DNA of 64,000 bases from Planctomycetaceae bacterium (GCA_027487775.1 JAIYCY010000024.1:62001-126000), one strand, 5' to 3'. Numbered from the stretch's first letter, positions 44,647 through 53,177 are shown. The notes: a model not told the origin generated them from the sequence alone. Made by a program: numbers and translations.

Positions 44647-46149
44647 ATGTTCTGCCGAACCGTAGCGGGTGTAGCGATCGTACTCACTGCCTCAGGATTC
44701 GGGCTCACGCCATCCAGCCACGCCGAACCGTCCCTCAACTCCATACCGTCACTCAACTCCACACCGTCCCTCAACTCCACACCGTCCGCCAACGATCGAC
44801 CGTCAAACTTGGCATCGCTCAACGCACCATCGCCTTCAACCCCGGCGGATCGCAGCAGCCCAAAGGCCCGCCCCATCGACGTCCAAGGCGTGCTGCCCGC
44901 TTCACTCGATCAGCCTCGCATCTACATCGCGCTCTTCACCAGCCCAAAATCCGAGCCGCTCGTCGTCCAACAACAGGCAACCATCGCAGGCATGCAACAA
45001 CTCCGCGAAATGGGGCTGCTCGATGACGCCGACATGCAGCCCACTTTCGCGATCGAGGCTTTCCTCGACACCGGCGCAAGCGGCATCATGCTCAGCAAAC
45101 CCACCACCGACGCGCTTGGCCTGATCCCACACAAAATGCCCGACGGCAAAGAGGCCGAATTCTTCGACGTCGGCGTCGCTGGCATGGAAGGCTTCGCCGT
45201 CTCACAACCCCTCTACGTCCGAACGGCCGCGTATGGCGGTGACGCAAGCAGCACCGACCGGTCCCAGTACCACCCCGCCGCCGCTGGCGTTCGACTCAAA
45301 CTCCGCAAGGAAAGCTCCATGCTCGACACCATGACCGGCGGTGTCGATGTCGCGGGCATGCCCGTCATGATGGGCCGCGTCATGCTCGTCGACGCTCGAC
45401 CCCTTCGCGATCTCAGCCTCCTCGACACCCGACTTCTACCGCCAGGCGATCCATCCATCCCACGCGCAGACTCCACCATCCGACTCACCTACGTCGATTT
45501 CACTCGATTCACACAACGCGATCCCAAACATGCCCCGCCAGCCACCTTCGCACCCAATCCGCTCATCGGACCCGATCCATTCAAGCCCAACGACACCACA
45601 CCAGGCATCATCCTTCGTCACGCCGACCAAAAAACCTCTCGCACACTGCTCCTCGACACCGGCGCTGCTTCCAGCTTTATCTCCAGTGACACCGCTCGCT
45701 CACTCGGCATCCAAATCGACGAGGAAGGCAACTTCACCAACGTCCCGCCAAACGACCAATTCTCTCTACCCATCGGAGGCGTCGGCGGAATCAAAACCGT
45801 TCAAGGCCTCTACATCGATGGCATGGATTTTCCCTCCGCCTCCGGACGACCCGTTCGCTTGCACCGCGTCCCGGTCATGGTCCTCGATATCAGCGTCCAG
45901 GACGAATCGTCCGGACAAACCTACACACTCGACGGCGTGCTCGGCATGAACCTCTTCGTCGCCAGCGCCAACATCACCGGCGGATCACTCGCAGGACTCG
46001 ACCAAGTCCGCGAAGGCGCCTTCGACTTCATCACCATCGACCACCGCGCCGGCACTCTCGCACTCACACTGCGAAAGGACCTCGACGAATCCTCCAATCA
46101 ACCTAAAGATTCCAGCCCCAACACCCCACGCAACCGCCGCGGGCGATAG
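44647..46149 (+). CDS. Secreted retropepsin-like aspartyl protease with two DTGA motifs
   Basis: The 500-residue protein has a signal peptide (MFCRTVAGVAIVLTASGFGL), then a short repeat linker (SLNSTP three times). Two separate aspartyl-protease motifs are present. FAIEAFLDTGASGIMLSK lies near residue 140 and RTLLLDTGAASSFISSDTARSLG near residue 340, each with a hydrophobic flap-like region after it. DGVLGMNLF near residue 440 matches the Ile-Gly/Leu-Gly element that closes such lobes. Single-lobe retropepsin-like proteins are common in bacteria. Two lobes in one chain suggest a pepsin-like pseudo-dimer. A ribosome site CACGGAGG precedes the ATG. The substrate is unknown. Confidence 0.78.
   Translation: MFCRTVAGVAIVLTASGFGLTPSSHAEPSLNSIPSLNSTPSLNSTPSANDRPSNLASLNAPSPSTPADRSSPKARPIDVQGVLPASLDQPRIYIALFTSPKSEPLVVQQQATIAGMQQLREMGLLDDADMQPTFAIEAFLDTGASGIMLSKPTTDALGLIPHKMPDGKEAEFFDVGVAGMEGFAVSQPLYVRTAAYGGDASSTDRSQYHPAAAGVRLKLRKESSMLDTMTGGVDVAGMPVMMGRVMLVDARPLRDLSLLDTRLLPPGDPSIPRADSTIRLTYVDFTRFTQRDPKHAPPATFAPNPLIGPDPFKPNDTTPGIILRHADQKTSRTLLLDTGAASSFISSDTARSLGIQIDEEGNFTNVPPNDQFSLPIGGVGGIKTVQGLYIDGMDFPSASGRPVRLHRVPVMVLDISVQDESSGQTYTLDGVLGMNLFVASANITGGSLAGLDQVREGAFDFITIDHRAGTLALTLRKDLDESSNQPKDSSPNTPRNRRGR
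44728..44781 (+). repeat. Three 18-bp tandem repeats inside a CDS
   Basis: Units start at 44728, 44746 and 44764, with the pattern CCGTCCCTCAACTCCACA and one or two changes. They encode PSLNS-x repeats in the linker after the signal peptide of the retropepsin-like protein. Confidence 0.9.
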
Positions 46150-46298
46150 ACAATTTCCGCACATCCGCCGCGCGATGTTCGAACCCCCAACCGACACGAT
46201 CAACCAAGCGATTCTCGGACCACCGCCTGCGTCGGTGATTCTCGTGCGGATGCTCGATTTCATTTGACTTCTCGGTTGCTCAATTGGATCTCAAATGT

Positions 46299-47441
46299 AT
46301 GGGAGTATCGCTCAAGCAATCCCTGATTCTCCGCCGCGTGAACACACGCGGCAACGTCCTTATCCTGACCGCCGTCTGCATCTTTGTACTCGTCGGGTTC
46401 ATGTCGCTTGCCGTTGACTACGGTCGGGTTTCCGTCGCAAAGGCCGAACTTCAAACCGCTGTCGATGCCGCGACTCGACACGCAGCACGAACCATGCGCA
46501 GCCTCAACGGCGATCAATCTGCCGCCTCCGCAAGCGCCGCCGCCGTCTTTGCCGAGAGCAAGGTCGACGGCGCCGCTCCCTCTTTCCAGCCCAACTCCGA
46601 TATGACCCTGGGCATCTGGAACTCGAACACCCAAACATTCACTCCCGCTACCGTCGCGCAAGGCGCGAACGCCGTACGGATCCAGGCGAACGTCGTTCTC
46701 GGAAATCAACAGCGGCCACTTACGCTCCTCTCGGCGCTTCGAGGACCCGTCACTCTCAACGCAGATTGCATCGCCACGGTCTCTGGCGTTACATCCGATA
46801 CCTACGTCTCCGGCCGGGGAAACCCATGGCTCGCGGGCATGCCCAGTGGCTCGAGAAGTGATAACCTCCGGCCCGATGCACCGTCTGTCCACGACCACGC
46901 CGGACCTAATCCCAACGACATCAGCTCGCCCGGAATGATCAATCTCGCCAACGCACAAATCGTCGGCGGACAAACCATCTTCTTCGATAACGTCGTGGGC
47001 GGCGCAAACAACACCGGCGGCTCACACCGATTCACCGCCGACGGAAACCTGGGATGGATCGTCAGCCTCGGAACAGCAAGCGACGCCAACAGCGCCAACT
47101 GGTCTCGATCGGTCAACGGCATCAGCAACGTCAAAGCGCCCATCAACTCCATGATCGCCGTCTTCCTCAACGACAATCCGCCCAACACCACACCCGCGCC
47201 CGCTAATCTCGATTTCTCCACTCCCGAATCTCGTGACTACACAGCCCTCTCACCCCAACTCAAACAAGTCTTCTTCGTCGGCGATGGGCGCCGAAGCAAC
47301 GGCGAAGTGCATCAGATCGTCGTCCCCGACGGCGCTACAAGACTCTTCATCGGCAACATGGATGCATGGCAATGGCACGACAACGTCGGCGGATACACCA
47401 CGACCATCAACTCCACCCGAAACGTCACCACCGTTCGCTGA
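46299..47441 (+). CDS. TadE/TadG-like membrane protein with lectin-like C-terminal domain
   Basis: The 380-residue protein opens like TadE/TadG pilus-assembly proteins. A basic segment is followed by RGNVLILTAVCIFVLVGFMSLAVDYGRVSVAKAELQTAVDAA, one membrane helix and the conserved amphipathic part. FAESKVDG and GIWNSNTQTFTP align with the two later TadE-like genes in the window. The C-terminal ~200 residues (RGNPWLAGMPSGS, FTADGNLGW, VVPDGATRLFIGNMDAWQW) resemble the LecA-like galactose-binding domain found on planctomycete and cyanobacterial surface proteins. It may display a carbohydrate-binding module. The ATG at 46299 is preferred to a TTG at 46284. No other tad genes adjoin it. Confidence 0.75.
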   Translation: MGVSLKQSLILRRVNTRGNVLILTAVCIFVLVGFMSLAVDYGRVSVAKAELQTAVDAATRHAARTMRSLNGDQSAASASAAAVFAESKVDGAAPSFQPNSDMTLGIWNSNTQTFTPATVAQGANAVRIQANVVLGNQQRPLTLLSALRGPVTLNADCIATVSGVTSDTYVSGRGNPWLAGMPSGSRSDNLRPDAPSVHDHAGPNPNDISSPGMINLANAQIVGGQTIFFDNVVGGANNTGGSHRFTADGNLGWIVSLGTASDANSANWSRSVNGISNVKAPINSMIAVFLNDNPPNTTPAPANLDFSTPESRDYTALSPQLKQVFFVGDGRRSNGEVHQIVVPDGATRLFIGNMDAWQWHDNVGGYTTTINSTRNVTTVR

Positions 47442-47687
47442 CACCACACGCTTCCCTCCCATACCAGTTATCGAAACGTCGCGCGCCGATATCAGATTGC
47501 ACGCGCCGACTTCGACGACATTTGCTTGAGGATCATCGGTGCGAGACATTCCCTGGCTCAGTATCGACCCTGGGCATTCTCCTTCGACCCAAAAGTCACC
47601 CACAGCAATCAGAGCTTTTGTTCGTTGCCCCGGCCGGCCTGTAGACCTACCACTCGCTCGCCCGTCTCCCCACCAAGCCCTGCGCGA
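47442..47687. other. Gap with no recognised feature
   Basis: This 246-bp stretch separates the TadE-like gene from a convergent zinc-ribbon gene. No hairpin with a T-run, RNA gene or coding frame was recognised. Confidence 0.4.
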
Positions 47688-48083
47688 CTAGATCAGCCCC
47701 AACGCAAAGGCCGCCACCAGCAATCCGCCAGCCAACAGAAAGCCGACCGCCATCAGCAGCTTCTGCTTCTCCTTCTTCGCCAGTTCGTTGGTCTCCCCAC
47801 CACCACCCGATTTGGCCAGCCCCGCGCAACCCTCACATGTGTACTGACCTTTCGATCGCACAAGCTCACGAATATGCGTCGGCTTCTTGCACCTCGCACA
47901 AAGCTGAACCATCGTGCTCTTGCCGTCCTTGGCCTTTTGTGCCTCGTCTTGCGAACCGCAGTCGTAGCACCAATAGTTCCCCTTGCTGTCTTTCATCCGA
48001 CGATGCCCGTCCAGACTCTTGCGACACTTCACGCAATTCTTCGACAAGGCGGCGGACTCTCGGGCGGCGGTGTCTGTGCTCAT
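47688..48083 (-). CDS. Zinc-ribbon protein with C-terminal membrane anchor
   Basis: The 131-residue protein has two zinc-ribbon modules, CVKCRKS with CYDCG (residues about 17-42) and CARCKKP with CEGCAG (about 62-87). A linker and one hydrophobic helix (LLMAVGFLLAGGLLVAAFALGLI) reach the C-terminus, so it should be tail-anchored with the metal-binding part in the cytosol. It resembles no characterised family. It is divergent from the acetyltransferase gene. Function is unknown, and no neighbour suggests a pathway. Confidence 0.7.
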   Translation of the reverse strand: MSTDTAARESAALSKNCVKCRKSLDGHRRMKDSKGNYWCYDCGSQDEAQKAKDGKSTMVQLCARCKKPTHIRELVRSKGQYTCEGCAGLAKSGGGGETNELAKKEKQKLLMAVGFLLAGGLLVAAFALGLI

Positions 48084-48383
48084 GGAGGCCTCAATCCTGA
48101 GTCGACGCGCGTTTCCACGTCGAGCCGAAGCTGATTATAGAACCCCATCCGCTTTAAACCAACGAAAAAACCTCCCACCTCCACGCGAACCAACGTCCCA
48201 GTTCATCCCCACAACCCGCATATCCCGCCAAACAACCAACCCAACACCACGCGCAGCTCTTCCCCTAAAAACCCGAGCAGCAGCATCGACGAATCCTCTC
48301 GCTTTGACTCTCGCAACAACCCACCTCACATCCACTGCAACATCTGCTGCAACATATCTCGCCCGCTCGCTATCCTCTTAACC
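48084..48383. other. Divergent intergenic region
   Basis: This 300-bp region lies between the divergent zinc-ribbon and GNAT genes. Short repeats of GCTGCAACAT occur near 48335-48357, but no promoter could be called with confidence. Confidence 0.35.
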
Positions 48384-48839
48384 ATGATCCGACTCGCCCG
48401 CATCGACGATCACCCCGCCATCGACGCATTCGATCCCTTCGCAGGCGATCGCACACCCGCCATCGCGGCCGGACGTTGCTTCGTCGCGTGCCCCAACAAC
48501 ATCGCAGCAGCCTTCCTCATCTGGCAACCCGCAGGTCCCGAAGGCTTCGTCGGACGGCCCTTTGTCCAGTTCCTCGCCGTCCATCCCAATCATCGCCAGC
48601 AAGGACTCGCACGCTCACTCCTCGACCACATCCTCACACAACTCCCACCCGGCGAACGACTCTTCATCTCCACCGAAGCACACAACTCACGCATGCAAGC
48701 CGTCCTGCAACAACTCGACTTCACCTTCGCAGGCGAAGTGGCAGCCGCCAATGACGACGCATCACCCGAACGCTTTTACTATCGCCCCACAGGCCAACCC
48801 ACGCCACATTCCCCACGCGACCCAACACTCACTCCCTAA
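48384..48839 (+). CDS. GNAT-family N-acetyltransferase
   Basis: The 151-residue protein has the GNAT order. MIRLARIDDHPAIDAF forms the first strand and helix, AAFLIWQP is an early core strand, and FLAVHPNHRQQGLARSLLDHIL contains the acetyl-CoA-binding RxxGxA motif. EAHNSRMQAVLQQLDFTFAGEV matches the later NxxAxxLYxxxGF-like motif. It acetylates an unknown amine. The stop lies 5 bp from the stop of convergent metF. The last ~20 residues are Pro-rich and probably unstructured. Confidence 0.85.
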   Translation: MIRLARIDDHPAIDAFDPFAGDRTPAIAAGRCFVACPNNIAAAFLIWQPAGPEGFVGRPFVQFLAVHPNHRQQGLARSLLDHILTQLPPGERLFISTEAHNSRMQAVLQQLDFTFAGEVAAANDDASPERFYYRPTGQPTPHSPRDPTLTP

Positions 48840-48844
48840 GCCCC

Positions 48845-49705
48845 TCACGCCCTAAGCCTCTGCACAATGTCCACCGTCGCAGGACTCTTGTTCAGCGTGT
48901 AAAAGTGCAAGCCGTCCACGCCGTGAAACAGCAGGTCGCGACACTGATTCGCCGCATACTCGATGCCCGCCCGATAGACGTCGTCTGGATTCCCCTCCAG
49001 CGATTCCAGCTTCGTCAAAAGCCGATTCGGAATCCGCGCACCGCACATCGTCACAAAACGCTTGATCTGCTGCACGTTCGTGATCGGCATGATCCCAGCC
49101 ACGATCGGAACCGTCATCCCGATGTGACGACAATCATCCCTGAATCGCAGGAAGTCAGCGTTATCAAAAAACAGCTGCGTCACGATCGCACCCGCGCCGG
49201 CGTCGACCTTGCCCTTCAAATGCTCCAGATCACGACGAAGATTCAAACACTGCGGATGACCCTCAGGAAATCCCGCACAAGCCACAAATGACTTCGACAC
49301 CGATCGAATATGCGCAACAAGCTGATCCGCATGCTCAAATCCACCAGGCGTTCGCGTCCACACGCCCCCGCCAGGCGGATCGCCTCGTAACGCCAGCACA
49401 TTGTCCACATTCTGGGCGGCGAGCTGCTGAACGATCCCCGTGATTTCGTCGGCGGTATGACCCACGCACGTCAGGTGCGCAAGCACATTGATCCCAATGT
49501 CATTCTGAATCCGACCCGCCAGTTCCACCGTCTTGGCTCGCGTGCTCCCGCCCGCGCCGTACGTCACACTGACGTAACTCGGGTCGAGCGGCTTCAACTT
49601 ATCGATCGTCTGATAAAGACTCGTCCAACCCTCGTCGGTCTTGGGCGGAAAAAACTCAAAACTGATACTGGCCCGCCCGGGGGCGAAAATCTGGTCAAGT
49701 CGCAT
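48845..49705 (-). CDS. metF: 5,10-methylenetetrahydrofolate reductase
   Basis: The 286-residue enzyme is a TIM-barrel flavoprotein that makes 5-methyl-THF for methionine synthesis. Diagnostic parts are ISFEFFPPKTDEG with the catalytic Glu, YVSVTYGAGGSTRAKT, NVLAHLTCVGHTADEI, LALRGDPPGG (NAD(P)H/folate site), GAIVTQLFFDNADF and VPIVAGIMPITNVQQIKRF. CRDLLFHGVDGLHFYTLNKS ends the barrel. Length matches bacterial MetF (about 290). The ATG at 49705 begins the homology. The longer frame to 49834 is not supported. A 10-bp hairpin lies 40 bp upstream (49747-49774). No riboswitch could be identified in the short leader. Confidence 0.95.
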   Translation of the reverse strand: MRLDQIFAPGRASISFEFFPPKTDEGWTSLYQTIDKLKPLDPSYVSVTYGAGGSTRAKTVELAGRIQNDIGINVLAHLTCVGHTADEITGIVQQLAAQNVDNVLALRGDPPGGGVWTRTPGGFEHADQLVAHIRSVSKSFVACAGFPEGHPQCLNLRRDLEHLKGKVDAGAGAIVTQLFFDNADFLRFRDDCRHIGMTVPIVAGIMPITNVQQIKRFVTMCGARIPNRLLTKLESLEGNPDDVYRAGIEYAANQCRDLLFHGVDGLHFYTLNKSPATVDIVQRLRA

Positions 49706-49746
49706 GGTTAAGACAATACATCGCCAAAACGGGCAAGGCCAGTGCA

Positions 49747-49774
49747 ATCCATCCATGCTTCCGGATGGATGGAT
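49747..49774 (-). promoter_or_regulatory. 10-bp hairpin upstream of metF
   Basis: ATCCATCCAT (49747-49756) pairs with ATGGATGGAT (49765-49774) around an 8-nt loop. It lies between the membrane-protein gene and metF, both on the minus strand. There is no T-run, so it may be a leader or processing structure rather than a terminator. Confidence 0.4.
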
Positions 49775-49834
49775 GGACGAACGATCTCCTAGGTCGGAGC
49801 AGCGACAGTCTCCCGTAGCAGTCGCAACGATCAC

Positions 49835-50872
49835 TCACGGCAAGTTGCCCTGATCCGGCGATTTCGCGGGGGAAACTCCCTCGATTTCAAAGACGTTTCC
49901 CCCCAACGTTAACCCGTACAGATTCAACTCACGCCTGAAAATCGGAATCGTCACCGTTGCTCTCGGTAGTGATCGCATGTCCTCGTCTGAGCGTCGCACC
50001 CACATTCCGAATTGTCGGGTCCACTTATCGAGAAAAACAAATCCCTCGGCCCGCTTCAGCATCTCATCCAGAGGGATCGCAGCACGCCATTCCAAAAGAA
50101 CGCGCCGACCATCTTCAAGATGAGCAACCTTACCCTCGAGGCGCTCGACCTTCGCCATATCTTCGAAGGGTCGCAGATCGGCCCAAACGTAGTTCGTAAA
50201 GCTCACCCAATTGTTCTTGACCGCAGCCTCACCGCCCAAGACGACGACCGTCAAAAGCCCGCCCCCGATCAATAGCCGCTTCAGCAAGCGGTCGGACCGC
50301 TCCTTGAGCACCGTATGACGCGACACCGCCATCGGGATATCCGAACCCCCGTTGCTTTCCACCGACCGGTCACGAACGTGACGCGCGAAGATCGCAACGT
50401 TGCCCGCGAATCGCCTGCGATACGACCTCACAAATATCACCGCTGCACCAATGCTCACGAGCACAATCAGCACCATCCACAAATCGATCATCACAACATG
50501 ATGAACAAAGTATCCCGACGTAACGGCCTCAAACCGCTCCAAGCGCAGGTGATGCAGACTTCGGGCCACAGACTCCTGCTTCAAGTCGTACTGCCCGTGC
50601 ATCATCCGGTGACGCACGCGCGGGTCCTGTGGCGGAGGCACTGACGTTCTGCGGACCTCGATCGCCAGGTATCGCCCCGACAGGCCGATCGATCGGTCCA
50701 ACTGGTCGGTCGCGGTCAGCATCCGAGTCAAGAGAAACACCGCGTTCTTCGACTCACGCCTCTCCAAAAGACCCGCCATGATCACCAGCGTTAGCCCGAT
50801 CGACAACAGCACTCCCACACTGATCGCCTCCCATTCGTTGCTGTTGGAATGTCGCGTGGGTCGTTCGTTCAT
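49835..50872 (-). CDS. Hypothetical membrane protein
   Basis: The 345-residue protein has three hydrophobic segments: near residues 17-36 (AISVGVLLSIGLTLVIMAGLL), 125-148 (MIDLWMVLIVLVSIGAAVIFV) and 198-215 (LLIGGGLLTVVVLGG). Between the first two is a soluble loop of about 85 residues (LTRMLTATDQLDRSIGLSGR), and the C-terminal ~130 residues are soluble. I recognise no family. The layout is reminiscent of a sensor without a catalytic output domain, but nothing supports that assignment. AGGTGAG precedes the ATG. It is divergent from the rbfA-like/rtcB leader region. Confidence 0.6.
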   Translation of the reverse strand: MNERPTRHSNSNEWEAISVGVLLSIGLTLVIMAGLLERRESKNAVFLLTRMLTATDQLDRSIGLSGRYLAIEVRRTSVPPPQDPRVRHRMMHGQYDLKQESVARSLHHLRLERFEAVTSGYFVHHVVMIDLWMVLIVLVSIGAAVIFVRSYRRRFAGNVAIFARHVRDRSVESNGGSDIPMAVSRHTVLKERSDRLLKRLLIGGGLLTVVVLGGEAAVKNNWVSFTNYVWADLRPFEDMAKVERLEGKVAHLEDGRRVLLEWRAAIPLDEMLKRAEGFVFLDKWTRQFGMWVRRSDEDMRSLPRATVTIPIFRRELNLYGLTLGGNVFEIEGVSPAKSPDQGNLP

Positions 50873-51127
50873 AGCTCACCTGGGATTCGAGGCCCACCCA
50901 GCCTCGCCTTGCGTTCGCCTTAGATTTACAACACAGGCGAGACGCCCATCCTAACATCGCCGAGCAGAAAGCAATCGCAACAAATGCAGACAAAATGCGA
51001 CAACTTGCCCCCGATACGGCTTGGCTCTTCCATCACAGACAATCCCGCCGTCACCGCCACCCAATCAAGTAGCATATGAAGGGTACATACTCCAACACCC
51101 TAAGGTATCGATCATCAAACCAATGCC

Positions 51128-51156
51128 TTGACGTCCGCAGGGGGCTCACTTATATT
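51128..51156 (+). promoter_or_regulatory. Near-consensus sigma70 promoter TTGACG-N17-TATATT
   Basis: TTGACG at 51128-51133 and TATATT at 51151-51156 have the ideal 17-bp spacing, and each box differs from consensus at one base. Transcription would start near 51163, about 320 nt before the rbfA-like start codon. This is the best promoter-like sequence seen in the window. Confidence 0.7.
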
Positions 51157-51202
51157 TTCGTTTCTGGAGATCTTTATGTCGCACCTGCAATCCTCATCCC
51201 CT

Positions 51203-51367
51203 CTTGCGATCCGCCTCTGAGCTAGGATTATCCGGCTCAGAGAACCCCTTTTGATCGCAAGCTCCCGATCTCTCGCTCAGGCGGGCCAATCTTGATTTTG
51301 CTCGGAGATCCGTAGGTCGGGTCGCATGTATCAGTGCGATTTGCCGATCTCACGGCCCGTCCCGACC
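51203..51367 (+). ncRNA. Candidate structured RNA or leader (nested stems)
   Basis: Two nested structures follow the promoter. In the first, CTTGCGATC (51203-51211) pairs with GATCGCAAG (51253-51261), 9 bp, and inside it CTCTGAGC (51215-51222) pairs with GCTCAGAG (51235-51242), 8 bp. In the second, GGTCGGG (51315-51321) pairs with CCCGACC (51361-51367), with TCGCA/TGCGA (51322-51326/51335-51339) inside. GAGATC at 51305 can also pair with GATCTC at 51267 or 51346, allowing alternative folds. No known RNA family could be assigned, and whether it is a separate RNA or the 5' leader of rbfA-like/rtcB is open. Confidence 0.5.
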
Positions 51368-51483
51368 ATCGGTCCGATCCGCCGGGCGTTGATCTATTTC
51401 ACACTTTTGCCGTTCCCTTCTAGAACCGAGTTATACCGATCTTTCATAGTTCGCGCCGATCGGCGTGAACGGAGAATCTTGTT

Positions 51484-52059
51484 ATGGGCCAACGACCCGA
51501 TTCACGCAGCACATCGCGTGATCAACCCAATCCTCGCGATCCACGTGGCAAGCGCGATCACGGCAAACCACACAACGACCGACGATCGCGACAGAACAAA
51601 CGATCACGTCGCGACCTCGCCGACCAGCGGCAGCACTTTCTCTCCGCTCTCGCGGCTCATGAACACCGACACAACAAAACCGACCACAAGACCGCCATGC
51701 TCTGCCGACAAATCCAACGCGCCCTTTCACTAGCCTTTGGCGGAGAGATCGCCGACCCCCTGCTCGCCCAACTCATCATCCTCGACGTTCAGCCGCTCGA
51801 CGGCGCGAGTCACCTGCTCGTCGAGGTCGCCTTGCCCAACTACGCAAGTCACTCCGATTCCGATTTCCACTCAGACTCAGAGGCCAAGGCCGAGGTCAAC
51901 GATCCCCGTCTCGATCCCCACACGTCCGTGCTCGCCGAAGTCGTTCGCCGTCTCTCGCACGCGCGGCCCGCGATCCGCTCAATCATCGCCTCATCGATCA
52001 CGCGCAAGCGGGTGCCCGAACTTTCCTTCATCCCAACCCTTCGCGGAGGTGACTCATGA
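51484..52059 (+). CDS. RbfA-like ribosome-binding factor with basic N-terminal tail
   Basis: The 191-residue protein has a highly basic, probably disordered N-terminus of about 60 residues (many Arg, Lys, Asp). The rest matches RbfA: CRQIQRALSLAFGGEIADPLLAQLIILDVQPL, then ASHLLVEVALPNY, VVRRLSHARPAIRSIIASSI and KRVPELSFIP, corresponding to the LRSELxxRLxLRYxPELxF end of RbfA. An Asp/Ser/His-rich insert lies near residue 125. RbfA binds the 30S subunit and helps 16S rRNA maturation. Whether this is the housekeeping copy is unknown, because infB/truB/nusA are not nearby. Its stop codon overlaps the rtcB start by 4 bp, implying coupled translation. Confidence 0.72.
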   Translation: MGQRPDSRSTSRDQPNPRDPRGKRDHGKPHNDRRSRQNKRSRRDLADQRQHFLSALAAHEHRHNKTDHKTAMLCRQIQRALSLAFGGEIADPLLAQLIILDVQPLDGASHLLVEVALPNYASHSDSDFHSDSEAKAEVNDPRLDPHTSVLAEVVRRLSHARPAIRSIIASSITRKRVPELSFIPTLRGGDS

Positions 52060-53177
52060 CCGCACGCATCGAACTTTGGACCAGCGAATCCCTCGAACCC
52101 AGCACCAAAGCCATGATCCAACGCACGCGGCAGCTCGACGATGTCGCACACCTCGCCGTCCTTCCCGACGCACACGCCGCAAACGATGTCTGTGTCGGCA
52201 CAGCTATGGCCACCCGATCGCTCATCTATCCCAGCGCCGTCGGCGGGGACATCGGCTGCGGCATGCTCGCCCTCGCCTTCGACGCCGATGCCGACGCGCT
52301 CTCCGACGGACAACGCGCCGGAAGAATCCTCCGCAAGCTCGCCGAGCGAATCCCCGCATCGCGCCGCTCGCGTCGAACCAAACTCTCCTTCCCAGACGAT
52401 CTGACACCTTCGCTAAGCCATGACCAACTCAACGCCATCGCGCATTCTGATGGATCGCTTCAACTCGGGACACTCGGCTCGGGCAATCACTTTGTTGAGC
52501 TGCAATCCGATGAAGATGATCGACTCTGGCTCATGCTCCACACAGGCAGCCGTGCGATCGGTCAGGCTGTCCGATCACATCACCTCGCACACTGTGAACC
52601 CGGACAACTCCCGCATCTTGATGCCAACTCCGAGGCCGGCCGCGCCTATCTGCATGACGCTGCCTGGGCAGGTCGGTTTGCCCGAGCGAATCGTCACGCC
52701 ATCGCGCAGCAGGTCATCGATATCCTTAGCGATACCCTCAACACCCGCGCCATCGAGTCCACACGCATCGAGTGCGACCACAACCACGTCCGACGCGAGT
52801 CACACTTTGACGTATGGCTCTACGTCCATCGCAAAGGAGCGATCAGCGCCGAAGCGGGCAGCTCGGGCGTCGTGCCAGGATCAATGGGCACGCTCAGCTA
52901 TCACGTCCGCGGACTCGGGCATCCGCCGTCTCTGAAGAGCGGAGCACACGGCGCCGGTCGACGATTCAGTCGCGCACAGGCCCGCACGCGATTCACCTCC
53001 GCCGATCTCAAACATCAGATGCGTCGCGTCTGGTTCGATCCCCGACAATCCTCAAATCTCCGCGACGAAGCGCCCCACGCCTACAAAGACGTTCGCAGTG
53101 TCATGACCGCACAACTCGACCTCGTCCAAATCACCCGAACCCTCAGGCCGCTACTCGTCTACAAAGGCAACCGATAA
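52056..53177 (+). CDS. rtcB: RtcB-type RNA ligase
   Basis: The 373-residue protein is a compact RtcB, which joins 2',3'-cyclic-phosphate and 5'-OH RNA ends using GTP and Mn. Motifs are VLPDAHAAN, SAVGGDIGCGMLAL with the metal-binding Asp and Cys, LGTLGSGNHFVEL, WLMLHTGSRAIG, ECDHNHVRRESHFDVW, VHRKGAISAEAGSSGVVPGSMGTLSY and SGAHGAGRRFSRAQA with the His that takes GMP. Canonical RtcB is about 400-480 residues, so this is a short form similar in size to the RtcB2 group. No archease gene is adjacent. It overlaps the RbfA-like gene (ATGA at 52056-52059), which suggests a joint role in rRNA repair or maturation, by inference. Confidence 0.92.
   Translation: MTARIELWTSESLEPSTKAMIQRTRQLDDVAHLAVLPDAHAANDVCVGTAMATRSLIYPSAVGGDIGCGMLALAFDADADALSDGQRAGRILRKLAERIPASRRSRRTKLSFPDDLTPSLSHDQLNAIAHSDGSLQLGTLGSGNHFVELQSDEDDRLWLMLHTGSRAIGQAVRSHHLAHCEPGQLPHLDANSEAGRAYLHDAAWAGRFARANRHAIAQQVIDILSDTLNTRAIESTRIECDHNHVRRESHFDVWLYVHRKGAISAEAGSSGVVPGSMGTLSYHVRGLGHPPSLKSGAHGAGRRFSRAQARTRFTSADLKHQMRRVWFDPRQSSNLRDEAPHAYKDVRSVMTAQLDLVQITRTLRPLLVYKGNR

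Larger units (their letters stand above)
50873..51483. other. Divergent intergenic region with promoter and structured leader
   Basis: This 611-bp region separates the minus-strand membrane-protein gene from the rbfA-like gene. The part from 50873 to 51127 shows nothing recognised. From 51128 on there is a near-consensus promoter and a strongly self-complementary stretch, described separately. Confidence 0.6.

Noticed and set aside
51163-51370. 6S RNA identity for the structured leader
   Set aside because: Short similarity in CTCGGAGATC and GCGGGCCA is tempting, but the central bubble and closing-stem layout could not be established by eye.
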